Source of the DNA: Microbacteriaceae bacterium PS02067
Lineage (GTDB): Bacteria > Actinomycetota > Actinomycetes > Actinomycetales > Microbacteriaceae
DNA: 64,000 bases
Direction of reading: 5' to 3'
Assembly (NCBI GenBank): GCA_029960085.1
Contig: JASCPG010000003.1
Span: 35,204-99,203, forward strand
Part shown: one piece after another, positions 41,037 to 50,418 of the stretch
Layout of the letters: every line of letters starts with the position of its first letter
Position numbering within the stretch: the stretch's first letter is position 1
The notes under the pieces: model-generated
What the model was told of the DNA's origin: nothing
Databases searched by the model: none
The model's input: the letters and a program-made list of their open reading frames with translations, nothing else
Position numbers and translations under genes: made by a program

Positions 41037-41727
41037 GGGCCCACCAGTTTCGTGCCAGCGCTCGGGTTCGGTCGTCTACGCCGCGGCGCCCCAGCGCCAT
41101 CTCGACATCGTCGCGCGAGAGATTGGTCAGAGCCCAGTTCCAGGCGCGAAGGTCGGGGGCCTGCAGCAGGCGCTCTGCGAGGTAGCTGCCGTCCTTCTGG
41201 GGATTCAGGTCGGCCACATTCGCGTTCCAGAAGAGATGGTGCAGTTCGGAAGGAAGTGGGCGGGGGGTGCTCGTGCGCTCGACCAAGCGGGTGTGTCGCA
41301 TCGCGTTCTTCACGGAAGTCGGCAGGGGCTTGTTCGATGAAAACCACCGGCGCTCTCGCCGCGCGCGGCCGCTCGCGACCATGGTGTCGCGCTGTTGGGC
41401 AAATCCCTCGAGTGCGAGCTTCCGCAGAGCGCGCGAGGCGGTGGTCGGGCTGATACCCGCCTTCGACGCGACTGCGCGCACGCTTGCCAACCCGAGCGGA
41501 GAGCGCGACAAGGCCGCGAGGACGCGAAGCTCAGTCGGGGTGCGCTCCGAGCGTGGGGCCGTTCCGCGGCGCGAAAGAATCTCTGCCATGACCTCTTCGC
41601 TTGCCGTGCGGGTGCGTCCGCGTCCGGTGCGCGGGACGCCATAGGCATCCAGCGCGCGATGCGCTGTGGGCAGGGACACACCCAGGACTCGCGCCACTTC
41701 GGGCGTTGTGAGAGTCCGAGTGTCCAT
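41026..41727 (-). CDS. AbiEi-like antitoxin/regulator with two HTH regions
   Basis: The 233-residue product has an N-terminal excisionase/MerR-like helix-turn-helix (TTPEVARVLGVSLPTAHRAL, residues ~7-26). A second winged-helix region follows (SVRAVASKAGISPTTASRALRKLALEG, ~82-108), then a C-terminal domain of unknown family. This layout fits AbiEi-type antitoxins, which repress their own promoter and neutralise AbiEii. It overlaps and precedes the toxin gene, the standard order. TAGAAT ends 6 nt before its ATG. The N-terminal extra HTH makes it longer than a simple repressor. Confidence 0.75.
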   Translation of the reverse strand: MDTRTLTTPEVARVLGVSLPTAHRALDAYGVPRTGRGRTRTASEEVMAEILSRRGTAPRSERTPTELRVLAALSRSPLGLASVRAVASKAGISPTTASRALRKLALEGFAQQRDTMVASGRARRERRWFSSNKPLPTSVKNAMRHTRLVERTSTPRPLPSELHHLFWNANVADLNPQKDGSYLAERLLQAPDLRAWNWALTNLSRDDVEMALGRRGVDDRTRALARNWWAHEG

Positions 41728-41733
41728 TTCGTT

Positions 41734-41739
41734 ATTCTA
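41734..41739 (-). promoter_or_regulatory. Leaderless -10 box of the toxin-antitoxin operon
   Basis: TAGAAT on the minus strand, 6 nt before ATG 41727. Confidence 0.6.
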
Positions 41740-41867
41740 CTCCGCTCGGCTGCTGCGCAGTGGTCGGGAGTGAACCACCAGCCGCGCACTCCGGACGGGG
41801 AATAGCCCCCGACGGCGGCCGGTTGTCATTCCGCGTCACATCGGCCCGCCTCATGTGGGGTGCGTCG

Positions 41868-41873
41868 TAGCGT
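41868..41873 (+). promoter_or_regulatory. Possible -10 box of the symporter gene
   Basis: TAGCGT about 67 nt before ATG 41941. No convincing -35 was identified. The rest of the 213-nt gap shows nothing else. Confidence 0.35.
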
Positions 41874-41940
41874 CGAGAGGCGGCCGCCCCCGCGGACCGC
41901 TGCACCAACCGGCATCCCGCCGCTTCAGGAGACAGACCCC

Positions 41941-43404
41941 ATGAGTTCCACCCGCACTGCCGTGCCCGCGCCGAACCCGGCCGCGCGCACCTCCAAGCCC
42001 AAGAAGCCCTTCTACCGTTCGTTCGGGTTCCAGATCACGATCGGCCTGGTCGCCGGCATCCTGCTCGGCATCTTCGCCGTGAACCTCGGCCCCGACGGCG
42101 AGGGCAACCCCAACGGACTCGCCGCGACGCTCTCGACCGTCGGCAACGCCTACGTGACCCTGCTGAAGGTCGCGGTCGTGCCGCTCATCTTCCTCGCGAT
42201 CGTCGCGAGCATCACGCAGCTGCGGAACGTCACGAACGCGGCGCGCCTCGCCGGTCAGACCCTGTTGTGGTTCGGCATCACGGCCCTCATCGCCGTGACG
42301 ATCGGCATCGTGCTCGGCATCACGATCCAGCCCGGCAACCGTGTCGCGCACGACCAGCTGTCGACCGGCGACCCGTACACGGTGGGCACGTGGTTCAACT
42401 TCCTCAAGGGCCTGATCCCGCAGAACTTCCTCGGCCTCACGGTCTCCACGTCGGTGGATGCCTCGACGGGCTCGGCGGTCTCGACCGTCGGCTTCAACGT
42501 GCTGCAGGTCATCGTCATCTCGGTCGCCGTCGGCATCGCGGCGCTCAAGCTCGGCCGTCGCGCCGAGCCGTTCGTCGCGTTCACGCAGTCGAGCCTGAAG
42601 ATCGTGCAGCGGGTGCTGTGGTGGATCATCCGCATCGCCCCCATCGGCACGCTGGGTCTCATCGGATCGGCAGTCGTGCAGTACGGCACCGACAAGCTCC
42701 TGACCCTCATCTGGTTCGCCGTGGCGGTCTACATCGGCCTCGCGCTCGTGCTGTTCGTCGTGTACCCCATCCTCGTGAAGACGCACGGCCTGTCGATCAA
42801 GCAGTACTTCTCGGGCGTCTGGCCCGCCGTGCAGCTCGGCTTCGTGTCGCGCTCATCGATCGGCACGCTGCCGCTCACGCAGCGCGTCACCGAGCGGAAC
42901 CTCGGCGTGCCCCGCGAATACGCGTCGTTCGCGGTTCCGCTCGGCGCGACGACCAAGATGGACGGCTGCGCCGCGATCTACCCGGCCATCGCCGCGATCT
43001 TCGTCGCGCAGTTCTTCGGCATCGAGCTGAACATCGTATCGTACCTGCTGATCGCCCTCGTCTCGGTCGTCGGCTCCGCAGCCACCGCCGGCACGACGGG
43101 TGCGACGGTCATGCTGACCCTCACACTGTCGACCCTCGGCCTGCCGCTCGCCGGTGTCGGTCTGCTGCTCGCGATCGACCCGATCCTCGACATGGGCCGC
43201 ACGGCCGTCAACGTCGCGGGGCAGGCGCTCGTCCCCGCGATCGTCGCCAAGCGCGAAGGCATCCTCGACGAGAGTCTCTACAACGCACCTCGTGACGGCG
43301 ACCCGTTCGCCGACGACTCGGGCGACGACGCCGACGCCGAAGCCGTGGCGGCACCCGCGGATGCCCGTGACGACGGCACCCGCACGGAGGCCGTCCGCGC
43401 CTGA
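41941..43404 (+). CDS. DAACS-family dicarboxylate/amino acid:cation symporter
   Basis: The 487-residue product has the glutamate-transporter fold: about eight membrane helices and two re-entrant loops, with FVSRSSIGTLPLTQ (the serine-rich motif of loop HP1) and ATTKMDGCAAIYP (the TNMDG-type motif of helix 7). It moves C4-dicarboxylates or acidic amino acids inward with Na+ or H+. Cys in MDGCA where Thr is usual may change specificity. The C-terminal ~45 residues are acidic and disordered. AGGAGACAGACCCC precedes the ATG. Confidence 0.93.
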   Translation: MSSTRTAVPAPNPAARTSKPKKPFYRSFGFQITIGLVAGILLGIFAVNLGPDGEGNPNGLAATLSTVGNAYVTLLKVAVVPLIFLAIVASITQLRNVTNAARLAGQTLLWFGITALIAVTIGIVLGITIQPGNRVAHDQLSTGDPYTVGTWFNFLKGLIPQNFLGLTVSTSVDASTGSAVSTVGFNVLQVIVISVAVGIAALKLGRRAEPFVAFTQSSLKIVQRVLWWIIRIAPIGTLGLIGSAVVQYGTDKLLTLIWFAVAVYIGLALVLFVVYPILVKTHGLSIKQYFSGVWPAVQLGFVSRSSIGTLPLTQRVTERNLGVPREYASFAVPLGATTKMDGCAAIYPAIAAIFVAQFFGIELNIVSYLLIALVSVVGSAATAGTTGATVMLTLTLSTLGLPLAGVGLLLAIDPILDMGRTAVNVAGQALVPAIVAKREGILDESLYNAPRDGDPFADDSGDDADAEAVAAPADARDDGTRTEAVRA

Positions 43405-43447
43405 CGCCCGCGCCCGGGTCGTGATCCGCGACCCGGGCGGCCCGCTC

Positions 43448-43485
43448 GGAATGCTCCGGCCCGCGACTGCGGGCCGGAGCATTCC
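43448..43485. terminator. Hairpin terminator between symporter and transglutaminase genes
   Basis: A perfect 17-bp stem (43448-43464 with 43469-43485) with loop GACT lies between convergent genes and can end both transcripts. Confidence 0.85.
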
Positions 43486-43502
43486 TGTCAGTGGGGGCCC
43501 GC

Positions 43503-45755
43503 TCAGGTGGCGGAGCGGCGGTCGGCGAACGCGGAACCGGGCCGCACGAGCAGCGACCGCGGCGCGAGGCGGGCGCGCAGGCGCTCAGGGCCGTCGAGGG
43601 CCGCCAGCAGGCCGCGGCGCACCGCCTCGGCATCCTCGATCGCGCCCGCTGCCCGCGGAGAGCCGGTCACGCGTGGATCCGCAGCGGCATAGTTCGCGTG
43701 CTCGACCGCGGCGACGAGGCGGGACAGCGGCTGCGCGGGCGCGTCGTGCATCGCCGCGAGGCGTGCCGCGAACGCGCGCGGTGTCTCGGCGGTGCGCACG
43801 GGAGCACCGACGTCGATCGCGGCATCCTGCACGATCCGCCACGCGGCGGCGACCGTACCGCGGCGGCGGAGAAGGACGCGCCGGATGGCGGCGGCGCCGG
43901 CCGGGATCGAACCCAGGACGACGACGAACACGAGCACGGTCAGGAACGGTCGCAGATCGATGCCCTTCGCCGTTTGGCCGGATGCCTGGTTCTGCGTCTG
44001 TTCGGGCCGGTCGGTGGGCACGGCGGCAGCGGAGGACGTCGGGGTCGGCGTCGGGGTCGCCTGGGTGACATCCTGCCCGGAGTCGTCGACCGGCGACGCC
44101 GAACTCAGGAACCGGGTCGCCGTCCCGAGGCTCTTCGTCGGCTCGAAGGGGATCCAGCCGATCCCGTCGAAGTACACCTCCGGCCACGCGTGCAGCTGCG
44201 CGGTGGTCACCTCGGCGACCCGCTCGTCGTCGATGGACTCACCGGTGTAGGCGCCGGGGAGGAACCCGACGACGATCCGTGACGGCATGTCGAGCGTCCG
44301 CGCCATCAGCGCGAAGGCTCCCGCGAAGTGGATGCAGTAGCCCTCCTTCTTGTCGAGGAACTGCGCGACAGCGGCGACCCCCGTGTCATCGAACCCGTCA
44401 TCGACGGGCGCCGAGAGCGAATAGGTGAAATCCGACCCGCGGAACCACGTCTGCAGTGCGAGGAGCTTGTCGTACGGCGTCGCCGCGCCCGCGGTGACGG
44501 TCTGTGCGAGCTCCGCGATGATCGGAGGCAGATCGGCCGGCAGCGAGTACACGTCCACGGCGTCTTCCGAGACCGTCGTGGATGCGGCCCGGATCTGCTC
44601 GAGCGTCGGGCGCGGCACGTGCGAGACCACCTCGTAGGACTGCCCCTGAGCGTTGGCGTCGGAGCTCAGCACCGTGCGGCTGTAGGGGACGGCACGCCAT
44701 GCACCGTCGAGGCCCGACACCGATACGGCGGGATACGGGATCGGCAGATACGTCGAGTTCAGCTGCGTGACATCCACGTTCGTGCGGTACTCGGTGATGC
44801 GGATGCCGTCGTCGGCGGTGACGGGGGTGAACGGCTCGTCGCTCAGGGGAACCGTGCGCATGCGGTCGGGTTTCCAGACCGCCCCGTCGAACACCGACAG
44901 CGTCGTCACGCGGAGGTTCGGCAGTTGCGGGGCGTCGCTGCGATAGGTCAGTACGGGGATGACCTCGCGCCGCCGCAGATCGTTGCCGAGATCGAGCGAG
45001 GGATCGATGCGGGCCGAGATGCCCGACCCGCCTGCGGCGACGGAGGGCGGCGGGAGGGTCGGTGCGATGACGAGCGCGGCGACGATCGCGACGGCCCCGA
45101 GGGCGACGGCGACCGCGGCGACCCCGCCCGGCCGAGACGTCGACGAGGTCTCGCGAGTGCGGTGCTCCGCCCGCACGAGCAGCAGGACCGCCGCGGCGAG
45201 GAGTACGAACGCGAAGGCATCCACCCCCGCGGGCACCGCGATCGCCGGGATCAGCCAGACGAGGATCAGGGCAGTTGCGGCCAGCAGCGGCATCCGCGCC
45301 GTCATGACCACGTGGTCGAGCGCGATCGTGAGAAGGCCCAGCGCACCGACGAGCACGAAGCCGAGGGCGGGGGTCGCGGTGATGGGCGCGACGCCGACGG
45401 CGATCTCCTGCGCGGCCTGCGCGACGGTGCGCGGGACGGCCGCGATGGTCGGCCCCGTGGGGATCACCGCGAGCAGTGCGGTCTGCGGGAAGAACACGGC
45501 CGTGATGGTCATGACCCAGACGGCGACCTCGGCGAGGGTCACCGCCACGGCCGGGGCGCGTCGCCGTCGCAGCACGAAGCCGACGGCGAGCAGCACCGCC
45601 GACAAGAGCGCGGCCCCCGGCAGCCAGTCGCCGCTGTGTATGACCCGCAGCAGCGGCGGGACCGTCGCGAGGATCGCGATCCACAGGGCGAGGGTCAGCC
45701 GGGCCTCACCGCGCGGCCGCCCCGCGGCAGGTGCCGCATCAGCCGACCCGGACAC
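43503..45755 (-). CDS. Transglutaminase-like membrane protein (TgpA/DUF3488 type)
   Basis: The 750-residue product has an N-terminal set of about six to seven membrane helices (residues ~20-240), then an extracellular domain with a transglutaminase core. The catalytic Cys is in KKEGYCIHFAGAFALMAR and the His in TTAQLHAWPEVYFDGIGW, with a following Asp (YFD). A Pro/Thr-rich linker, one further membrane helix (~625-650) and a C-terminal cytoplasmic DUF4129-like segment complete it. GTG 45755 follows GAGGAGGAAACC. It is the last gene of the moxR-DUF58-tgpA operon, whose members are conserved together and may modify envelope proteins. Confidence 0.9.
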   Translation of the reverse strand: MSGSADAAPAAGRPRGEARLTLALWIAILATVPPLLRVIHSGDWLPGAALLSAVLLAVGFVLRRRRAPAVAVTLAEVAVWVMTITAVFFPQTALLAVIPTGPTIAAVPRTVAQAAQEIAVGVAPITATPALGFVLVGALGLLTIALDHVVMTARMPLLAATALILVWLIPAIAVPAGVDAFAFVLLAAAVLLLVRAEHRTRETSSTSRPGGVAAVAVALGAVAIVAALVIAPTLPPPSVAAGGSGISARIDPSLDLGNDLRRREVIPVLTYRSDAPQLPNLRVTTLSVFDGAVWKPDRMRTVPLSDEPFTPVTADDGIRITEYRTNVDVTQLNSTYLPIPYPAVSVSGLDGAWRAVPYSRTVLSSDANAQGQSYEVVSHVPRPTLEQIRAASTTVSEDAVDVYSLPADLPPIIAELAQTVTAGAATPYDKLLALQTWFRGSDFTYSLSAPVDDGFDDTGVAAVAQFLDKKEGYCIHFAGAFALMARTLDMPSRIVVGFLPGAYTGESIDDERVAEVTTAQLHAWPEVYFDGIGWIPFEPTKSLGTATRFLSSASPVDDSGQDVTQATPTPTPTSSAAAVPTDRPEQTQNQASGQTAKGIDLRPFLTVLVFVVVLGSIPAGAAAIRRVLLRRRGTVAAAWRIVQDAAIDVGAPVRTAETPRAFAARLAAMHDAPAQPLSRLVAAVEHANYAAADPRVTGSPRAAGAIEDAEAVRRGLLAALDGPERLRARLAPRSLLVRPGSAFADRRSAT

Positions 45756-46986
45756 GGTTTCCTCCTCGCTCGGAGACGCTCGTCCACGCGTCGGCGATGT
45801 CGTCGGCGCCCGGGATCGATGCGGTCCGCCACCCTGCGGCGGCGGCCGGCGCGAACGCGTCCTGCGCGGGAGACGTCGCGAACAGGACGGGCAGCGTGCT
45901 GTGGTGCGCGAGAGGCACGAGCAGCGTGGCATCCGCCGCGTTCAGCGCCCCCGTGATGAAGACGAGGGGTCCCGTGGTCGTCCCCGCGAAGAGCGAGACG
46001 AGCGACGCCGCAGACCCCTCCCGGTGCGCCGTGAGCGTCGCGAACGAGATCGCGAGCTGTTCGAGCGCGTCGATGTCGCCGCCGTCGATCGTCTCGGCCA
46101 GGGGAGTCCCGTCGACGTCGAGCACCGACACGTCGTAGCCCTCGTGCACGAGGCGCGCGGCGACCGAGACGCACATCGACACGGCCGTCTCGAAGGCGGG
46201 GTCGGCGCCCGGCGCGCGGACCGCGGTGATGTCCCACCGCGCGACGGTGCGGTCGAGGACGACGACGGCCTCGGGCGTCGTCTCCTGCTCCTCCTGTCGC
46301 ACCATGAGCTGGTCGCGATGCGCGCTCGCCCGCCAGTGGATGCGCCGCATCGAGTCGCCCGGGATGTAGTGGCGGGGCACGAGGTTGTCCGCCCCCTGGC
46401 CGAGCTGATCGGTCGCGGTGTGCATGCTGCCGCCGGCCTCGCCGGGAAGCTCCGCGAGCGGGGCGAGATCGACGATCGCGGGGGCGACGGTGAGCGGGCG
46501 GGGTCTGCCGACCGTGTGCCGTCGCCGCGCGAACCCGAACGGGTCGGTCGAGCGCACCGACACGGGCCCGATGCTCCGGATGCCGCGGCGTGCGGCGAGC
46601 ACCGTGTAGTCGAGCTCCGCGGCGCGGGCCGCGGACCACACCCCCGACGCGGTCCCGGGGAAGACGCCGGACGCCTCGCCCTCGACGCCGTCGGGGAGCT
46701 CGTCGCTCCACGACCCCTGCGAGGCCGGGAGCGCGGAGCGCATCTCGATGCTCAGGTGCACGGACACCTCGCTCCCGGCGGTGGCGACATCCGGCGCGAA
46801 CGAGCGCTGCACCTCGTCGCTCCGACGGAACACGTAGAGGGTCGCGATGCTCGAGGCGAGGATCACGGCGAGCAGCACGCTGATGTAGAGGAGTTCCGTG
46901 ATCTTGAAAGCGTGCGCTGCGAAGAAGCACGCGATGGCGAGCACGGCCGCACCGGTGCCCCGGACGGTGAGCGGCCAGCCGTTCAT
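45739..46986 (-). CDS. DUF58 domain-containing protein
   Basis: The 415-residue product has two N-terminal membrane helices (~10-50) and a cytoplasmic or external core with the DUF58 hallmark GADNLVPRHYIPGDSMRRIHWRASAHRDQLMVRQ, positions about 200-233. A VWA-like fold follows (EAVVVLDRT). DUF58 proteins accompany MoxR ATPases and transglutaminases, and probably act as the clients or adaptors that the ATPase remodels. It overlaps the transglutaminase gene by 17 nt and follows moxR by 8 nt. Confidence 0.92.
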   Translation of the reverse strand: MNGWPLTVRGTGAAVLAIACFFAAHAFKITELLYISVLLAVILASSIATLYVFRRSDEVQRSFAPDVATAGSEVSVHLSIEMRSALPASQGSWSDELPDGVEGEASGVFPGTASGVWSAARAAELDYTVLAARRGIRSIGPVSVRSTDPFGFARRRHTVGRPRPLTVAPAIVDLAPLAELPGEAGGSMHTATDQLGQGADNLVPRHYIPGDSMRRIHWRASAHRDQLMVRQEEQETTPEAVVVLDRTVARWDITAVRAPGADPAFETAVSMCVSVAARLVHEGYDVSVLDVDGTPLAETIDGGDIDALEQLAISFATLTAHREGSAASLVSLFAGTTTGPLVFITGALNAADATLLVPLAHHSTLPVLFATSPAQDAFAPAAAAGWRTASIPGADDIADAWTSVSERGGNRVRVG

Positions 46987-46994
46987 GGGGGAGC

Positions 46995-47975
<981 letters not shown>

Positions 47976-48068
47976 GGCGGTCTGTCTTCCGGGTCGGGTT
48001 CTCCGCGTCGTCGCGGGCGGGTGAGTCGATGCTATCCCGCCCCGGCGCGCGGTCGTCCGGACGTCGGG

Positions 48069-48074
48069 TAAACT
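48069..48074 (+). promoter_or_regulatory. -10 box of the SRP RNA
   Basis: TAAACT, 8 nt before the base of the RNA stem. Confidence 0.5.
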
Positions 48075-48079
48075 CCAAG

Positions 48080-48170
48080 AAGCTCTCCGCGAGGCGGCAT
48101 CCAGGCCAAATCCCCCAGGACGGAAACGTAGCAAGGGTAACCAGGCTCTGCCGGGTTCGCGGAGAGTCTT
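48080..48170 (+). ncRNA. ffs: Signal recognition particle RNA, small bacterial type (4.5S)
   Basis: The RNA folds into one long hairpin: CTCTCCGCGA (48083-48092) pairs with TCGCGGAGAG (48157-48166). The apical domain IV contains CAGGACGGAAACGTAGCA with the GNRA-type loop and the asymmetric AGCA side recognised by Ffh, followed by AAGGGTAACCAGG. A T-rich run (48167-48176) follows as terminator. It is the RNA scaffold of the particle that targets membrane proteins. Exact ends are uncertain by a few bases. Confidence 0.93.
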
Positions 48171-48267
48171 TCTTTTCCCCGGGATTTCGCACACGGAGGC
48201 GGGTTCGAGGGGTGCCGTGGGAGGGTTTGTCCCGGTCGATGCGTGGCTGACGGTCCGCCCGCCCGCC

Positions 48268-48273
48268 TAGGCT
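48268..48273 (+). promoter_or_regulatory. Leaderless -10 box of pta
   Basis: TAGGCT, 6 nt before GTG 48280. Confidence 0.6.
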
Positions 48274-48279
48274 GGCGGG

Positions 48280-50418
48280 GTGGCGCAGAGCATCTACATC
48301 ACCTCCACGGAGGGTCTCTCCGGAAAATCCACGATCGTCCTCGGAGTCATCGATGCGCTGACCCGATCGATCCCGCGCGTCGGCGTCTTCCGCTCCATCG
48401 CGCGGTCCACCGAGGAGCGCGACTACGTGCTCGAGATGCTCCTCGACCACGTCGGCGTCGACCTCACCTACGAGGAGTGCGTCGGCGTCACGTACGACGA
48501 CGTGCGACGGGATGCCGATGCCGCGCTCTCCCGGATCGTCGAGCGCTTCAAGGCCGTCGAAGCCAAATGCGACGCCGTCGTCATCGTCGGCAGCGACTTC
48601 ACCGACGTCGGCACGACGAGCGAACTCGGCTACAACGCCCGCATCGCCGCGAACCTCGGTGCCCCCGTCCTCGTCGTGCTCAACGGCCGGGCGAGCCAGG
48701 GCGACCGCCTCGGCGTGAGCGATGCCCGCACGCCCGATCAGCTCGGGCAGCTCACCGAGCTCGCCCTCGCCGAGATCACCCACCAGCGCGCCGAGCTGTT
48801 CGCGGTCATCACCAACCGCGCCGACCCGCAGCGACTCACCGAGATCAACGCCGCCGTGCGCGCGGTGGTCAGCGATGCCCCGGCCGTCGACGGGCACCGC
48901 GAGGCGCCGGTCGGGGTGTGGGCGATCCCCGAGGACCTCTTCCTCGTCGCTCCCGCCGTGCGGGACATCATGCTGACCCTCGACGGCCGGCTGCTGAGCG
49001 GCGACGAAGCCCTGCTCACGCGCGAGGTCGTGGACGTCGTCATCGCCGGCATGGCGCTGAACAACGTGCTGCCGCGCCTTGCCGAAGGGGCGATCGTCGT
49101 CGTGCCCGCCGACCGCACCGAAGTGCTGCTCGGGCTCCTGCTCGCCAACTCGTCGGGAACCTTCCCCTCGATCGCCGGCATCATCCTCAACGGACCCTTC
49201 CCGCTCCCCGAGGTGGTGCAGGAGCTCATGGCCGGGCTCGACTCGTCGCTGCCGATCATCCAGACCGACCTCGACACGTACGACACCGCCGTGCGCGTCA
49301 TGGGCACGCGCGGGCGGCTCGCCGCCGGGTCGCAGCGCCGGTTCGACACCGCCGTCGCGATGTTCGAGCAGCACGTCGACACCGAAGAGCTCGCCCGCGC
49401 GCTCGGCCTCGCGCACTCGACCGTCGTCACCCCGCTCATGTTCGAGTACCAGTTGCTCGAGCGCGCCCGCCACGCCCGCCGTCACATCGTCCTGCCCGAA
49501 GGCGGCGACGACCGGGTGCTGAAGGCCGCCGCGACCGTCCTCGCCCGCGGCATCGCCGACCTCACGATCCTCGGCGAGGAGGCCGACGTCCGCGGTCGCG
49601 CCGTCGAGCTCGGCCTCGACCTGCAGGCGGCGCGCGTGCTGAGCCCGTTCGACCCCGAGACCGTCGACCTCTTCGCCCGCGAGTATGCAGAGCTGCGCCG
49701 GCACAAGGGCGTCACGTACGAGCAGGCCGCCGACACCGTCACCGACGTCTCCTACTTCGGCACCATGATGGTCCACCTGGGGCTCGCGGACGGGATGGTC
49801 TCCGGCGCCGCCCACACGACCGCCCACACGATCCGGCCCGCGTTCGAGATCATCAAGACCCGGCCGGGCGTGTCGGTCGTCTCGAGCGTGTTCCTGATGG
49901 CGCTCGCCGACCGCGTGCTCGTGTACGGCGACTGCGCCGTCATCCCCGATCCGAACGCCGAACAACTCGCCGACATCGCGGTCTCGTCGGCGTCGACGGC
50001 CACGCAGTTCGGCATCGACCCGCGCGTCGCGATGCTGTCGTACTCGACGGGGGAGTCGGGCTCCGGCGCCGACGTCGACAAGGTGCGTTCGGCGACCGCG
50101 ATCGTGCGCGAGCGCGCTCCCGAGCTGCCCGTCGAAGGTCCCATCCAGTACGACGCGGCGGCCGATGCCGCCGTCGCGAAGGCGAAGATGCCCGATTCGC
50201 AGGTCGCCGGCCGGGCGACGGTGTTCGTCTTCCCCGACCTCAACACGGGCAACAACACGTACAAGGCGGTGCAGCGCTCCGCGGGCGCCGTCGCCATGGG
50301 CCCTGTCCTGCAGGGACTCAACAAGCCGATCAACGACCTGTCGCGCGGCGCCCTCGTCGACGACATCGTCAACACCATCGCGATCACCGCCATCCAGGCG
50401 CAGGGAGCATCTGCATGA
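48280..50418 (+). CDS. pta: Phosphate acetyltransferase (long form)
   Basis: The 712-residue product is the long Pta type. An N-terminal BioD-like P-loop domain (YITSTEGLSGKSTIVLGVID, ~5-24) is followed by a DRTGG middle domain (~215-330) and the catalytic C-terminal domain (~390-712) with KGVTYEQAADTVTD, DGMVSGAAHTTAHTIRPA and VFPDLNTGNNTYKAVQRS. It interconverts acetyl-CoA and acetyl phosphate. The stop overlaps the ackA start (ATGA), a coupled operon for acetate overflow or use. The N-terminal domains usually give allosteric control by NADH or pyruvate. Confidence 0.97.
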   Translation: MAQSIYITSTEGLSGKSTIVLGVIDALTRSIPRVGVFRSIARSTEERDYVLEMLLDHVGVDLTYEECVGVTYDDVRRDADAALSRIVERFKAVEAKCDAVVIVGSDFTDVGTTSELGYNARIAANLGAPVLVVLNGRASQGDRLGVSDARTPDQLGQLTELALAEITHQRAELFAVITNRADPQRLTEINAAVRAVVSDAPAVDGHREAPVGVWAIPEDLFLVAPAVRDIMLTLDGRLLSGDEALLTREVVDVVIAGMALNNVLPRLAEGAIVVVPADRTEVLLGLLLANSSGTFPSIAGIILNGPFPLPEVVQELMAGLDSSLPIIQTDLDTYDTAVRVMGTRGRLAAGSQRRFDTAVAMFEQHVDTEELARALGLAHSTVVTPLMFEYQLLERARHARRHIVLPEGGDDRVLKAAATVLARGIADLTILGEEADVRGRAVELGLDLQAARVLSPFDPETVDLFAREYAELRRHKGVTYEQAADTVTDVSYFGTMMVHLGLADGMVSGAAHTTAHTIRPAFEIIKTRPGVSVVSSVFLMALADRVLVYGDCAVIPDPNAEQLADIAVSSASTATQFGIDPRVAMLSYSTGESGSGADVDKVRSATAIVRERAPELPVEGPIQYDAAADAAVAKAKMPDSQVAGRATVFVFPDLNTGNNTYKAVQRSAGAVAMGPVLQGLNKPINDLSRGALVDDIVNTIAITAIQAQGASA

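Noticed and set aside
40105..41760. Attachment-site repeat for an integrated element at tRNA-Ser
   Set aside because: I looked for a second copy of the tRNA 3' end after the toxin-antitoxin module and found none, and no integrase gene is present. Insertion remains unproven.
48243..50414. Plus-strand frame running through pta into ackA
   Set aside because: It is the +1 shadow of pta; true ackA starts at ATG 50415 and matches family length.
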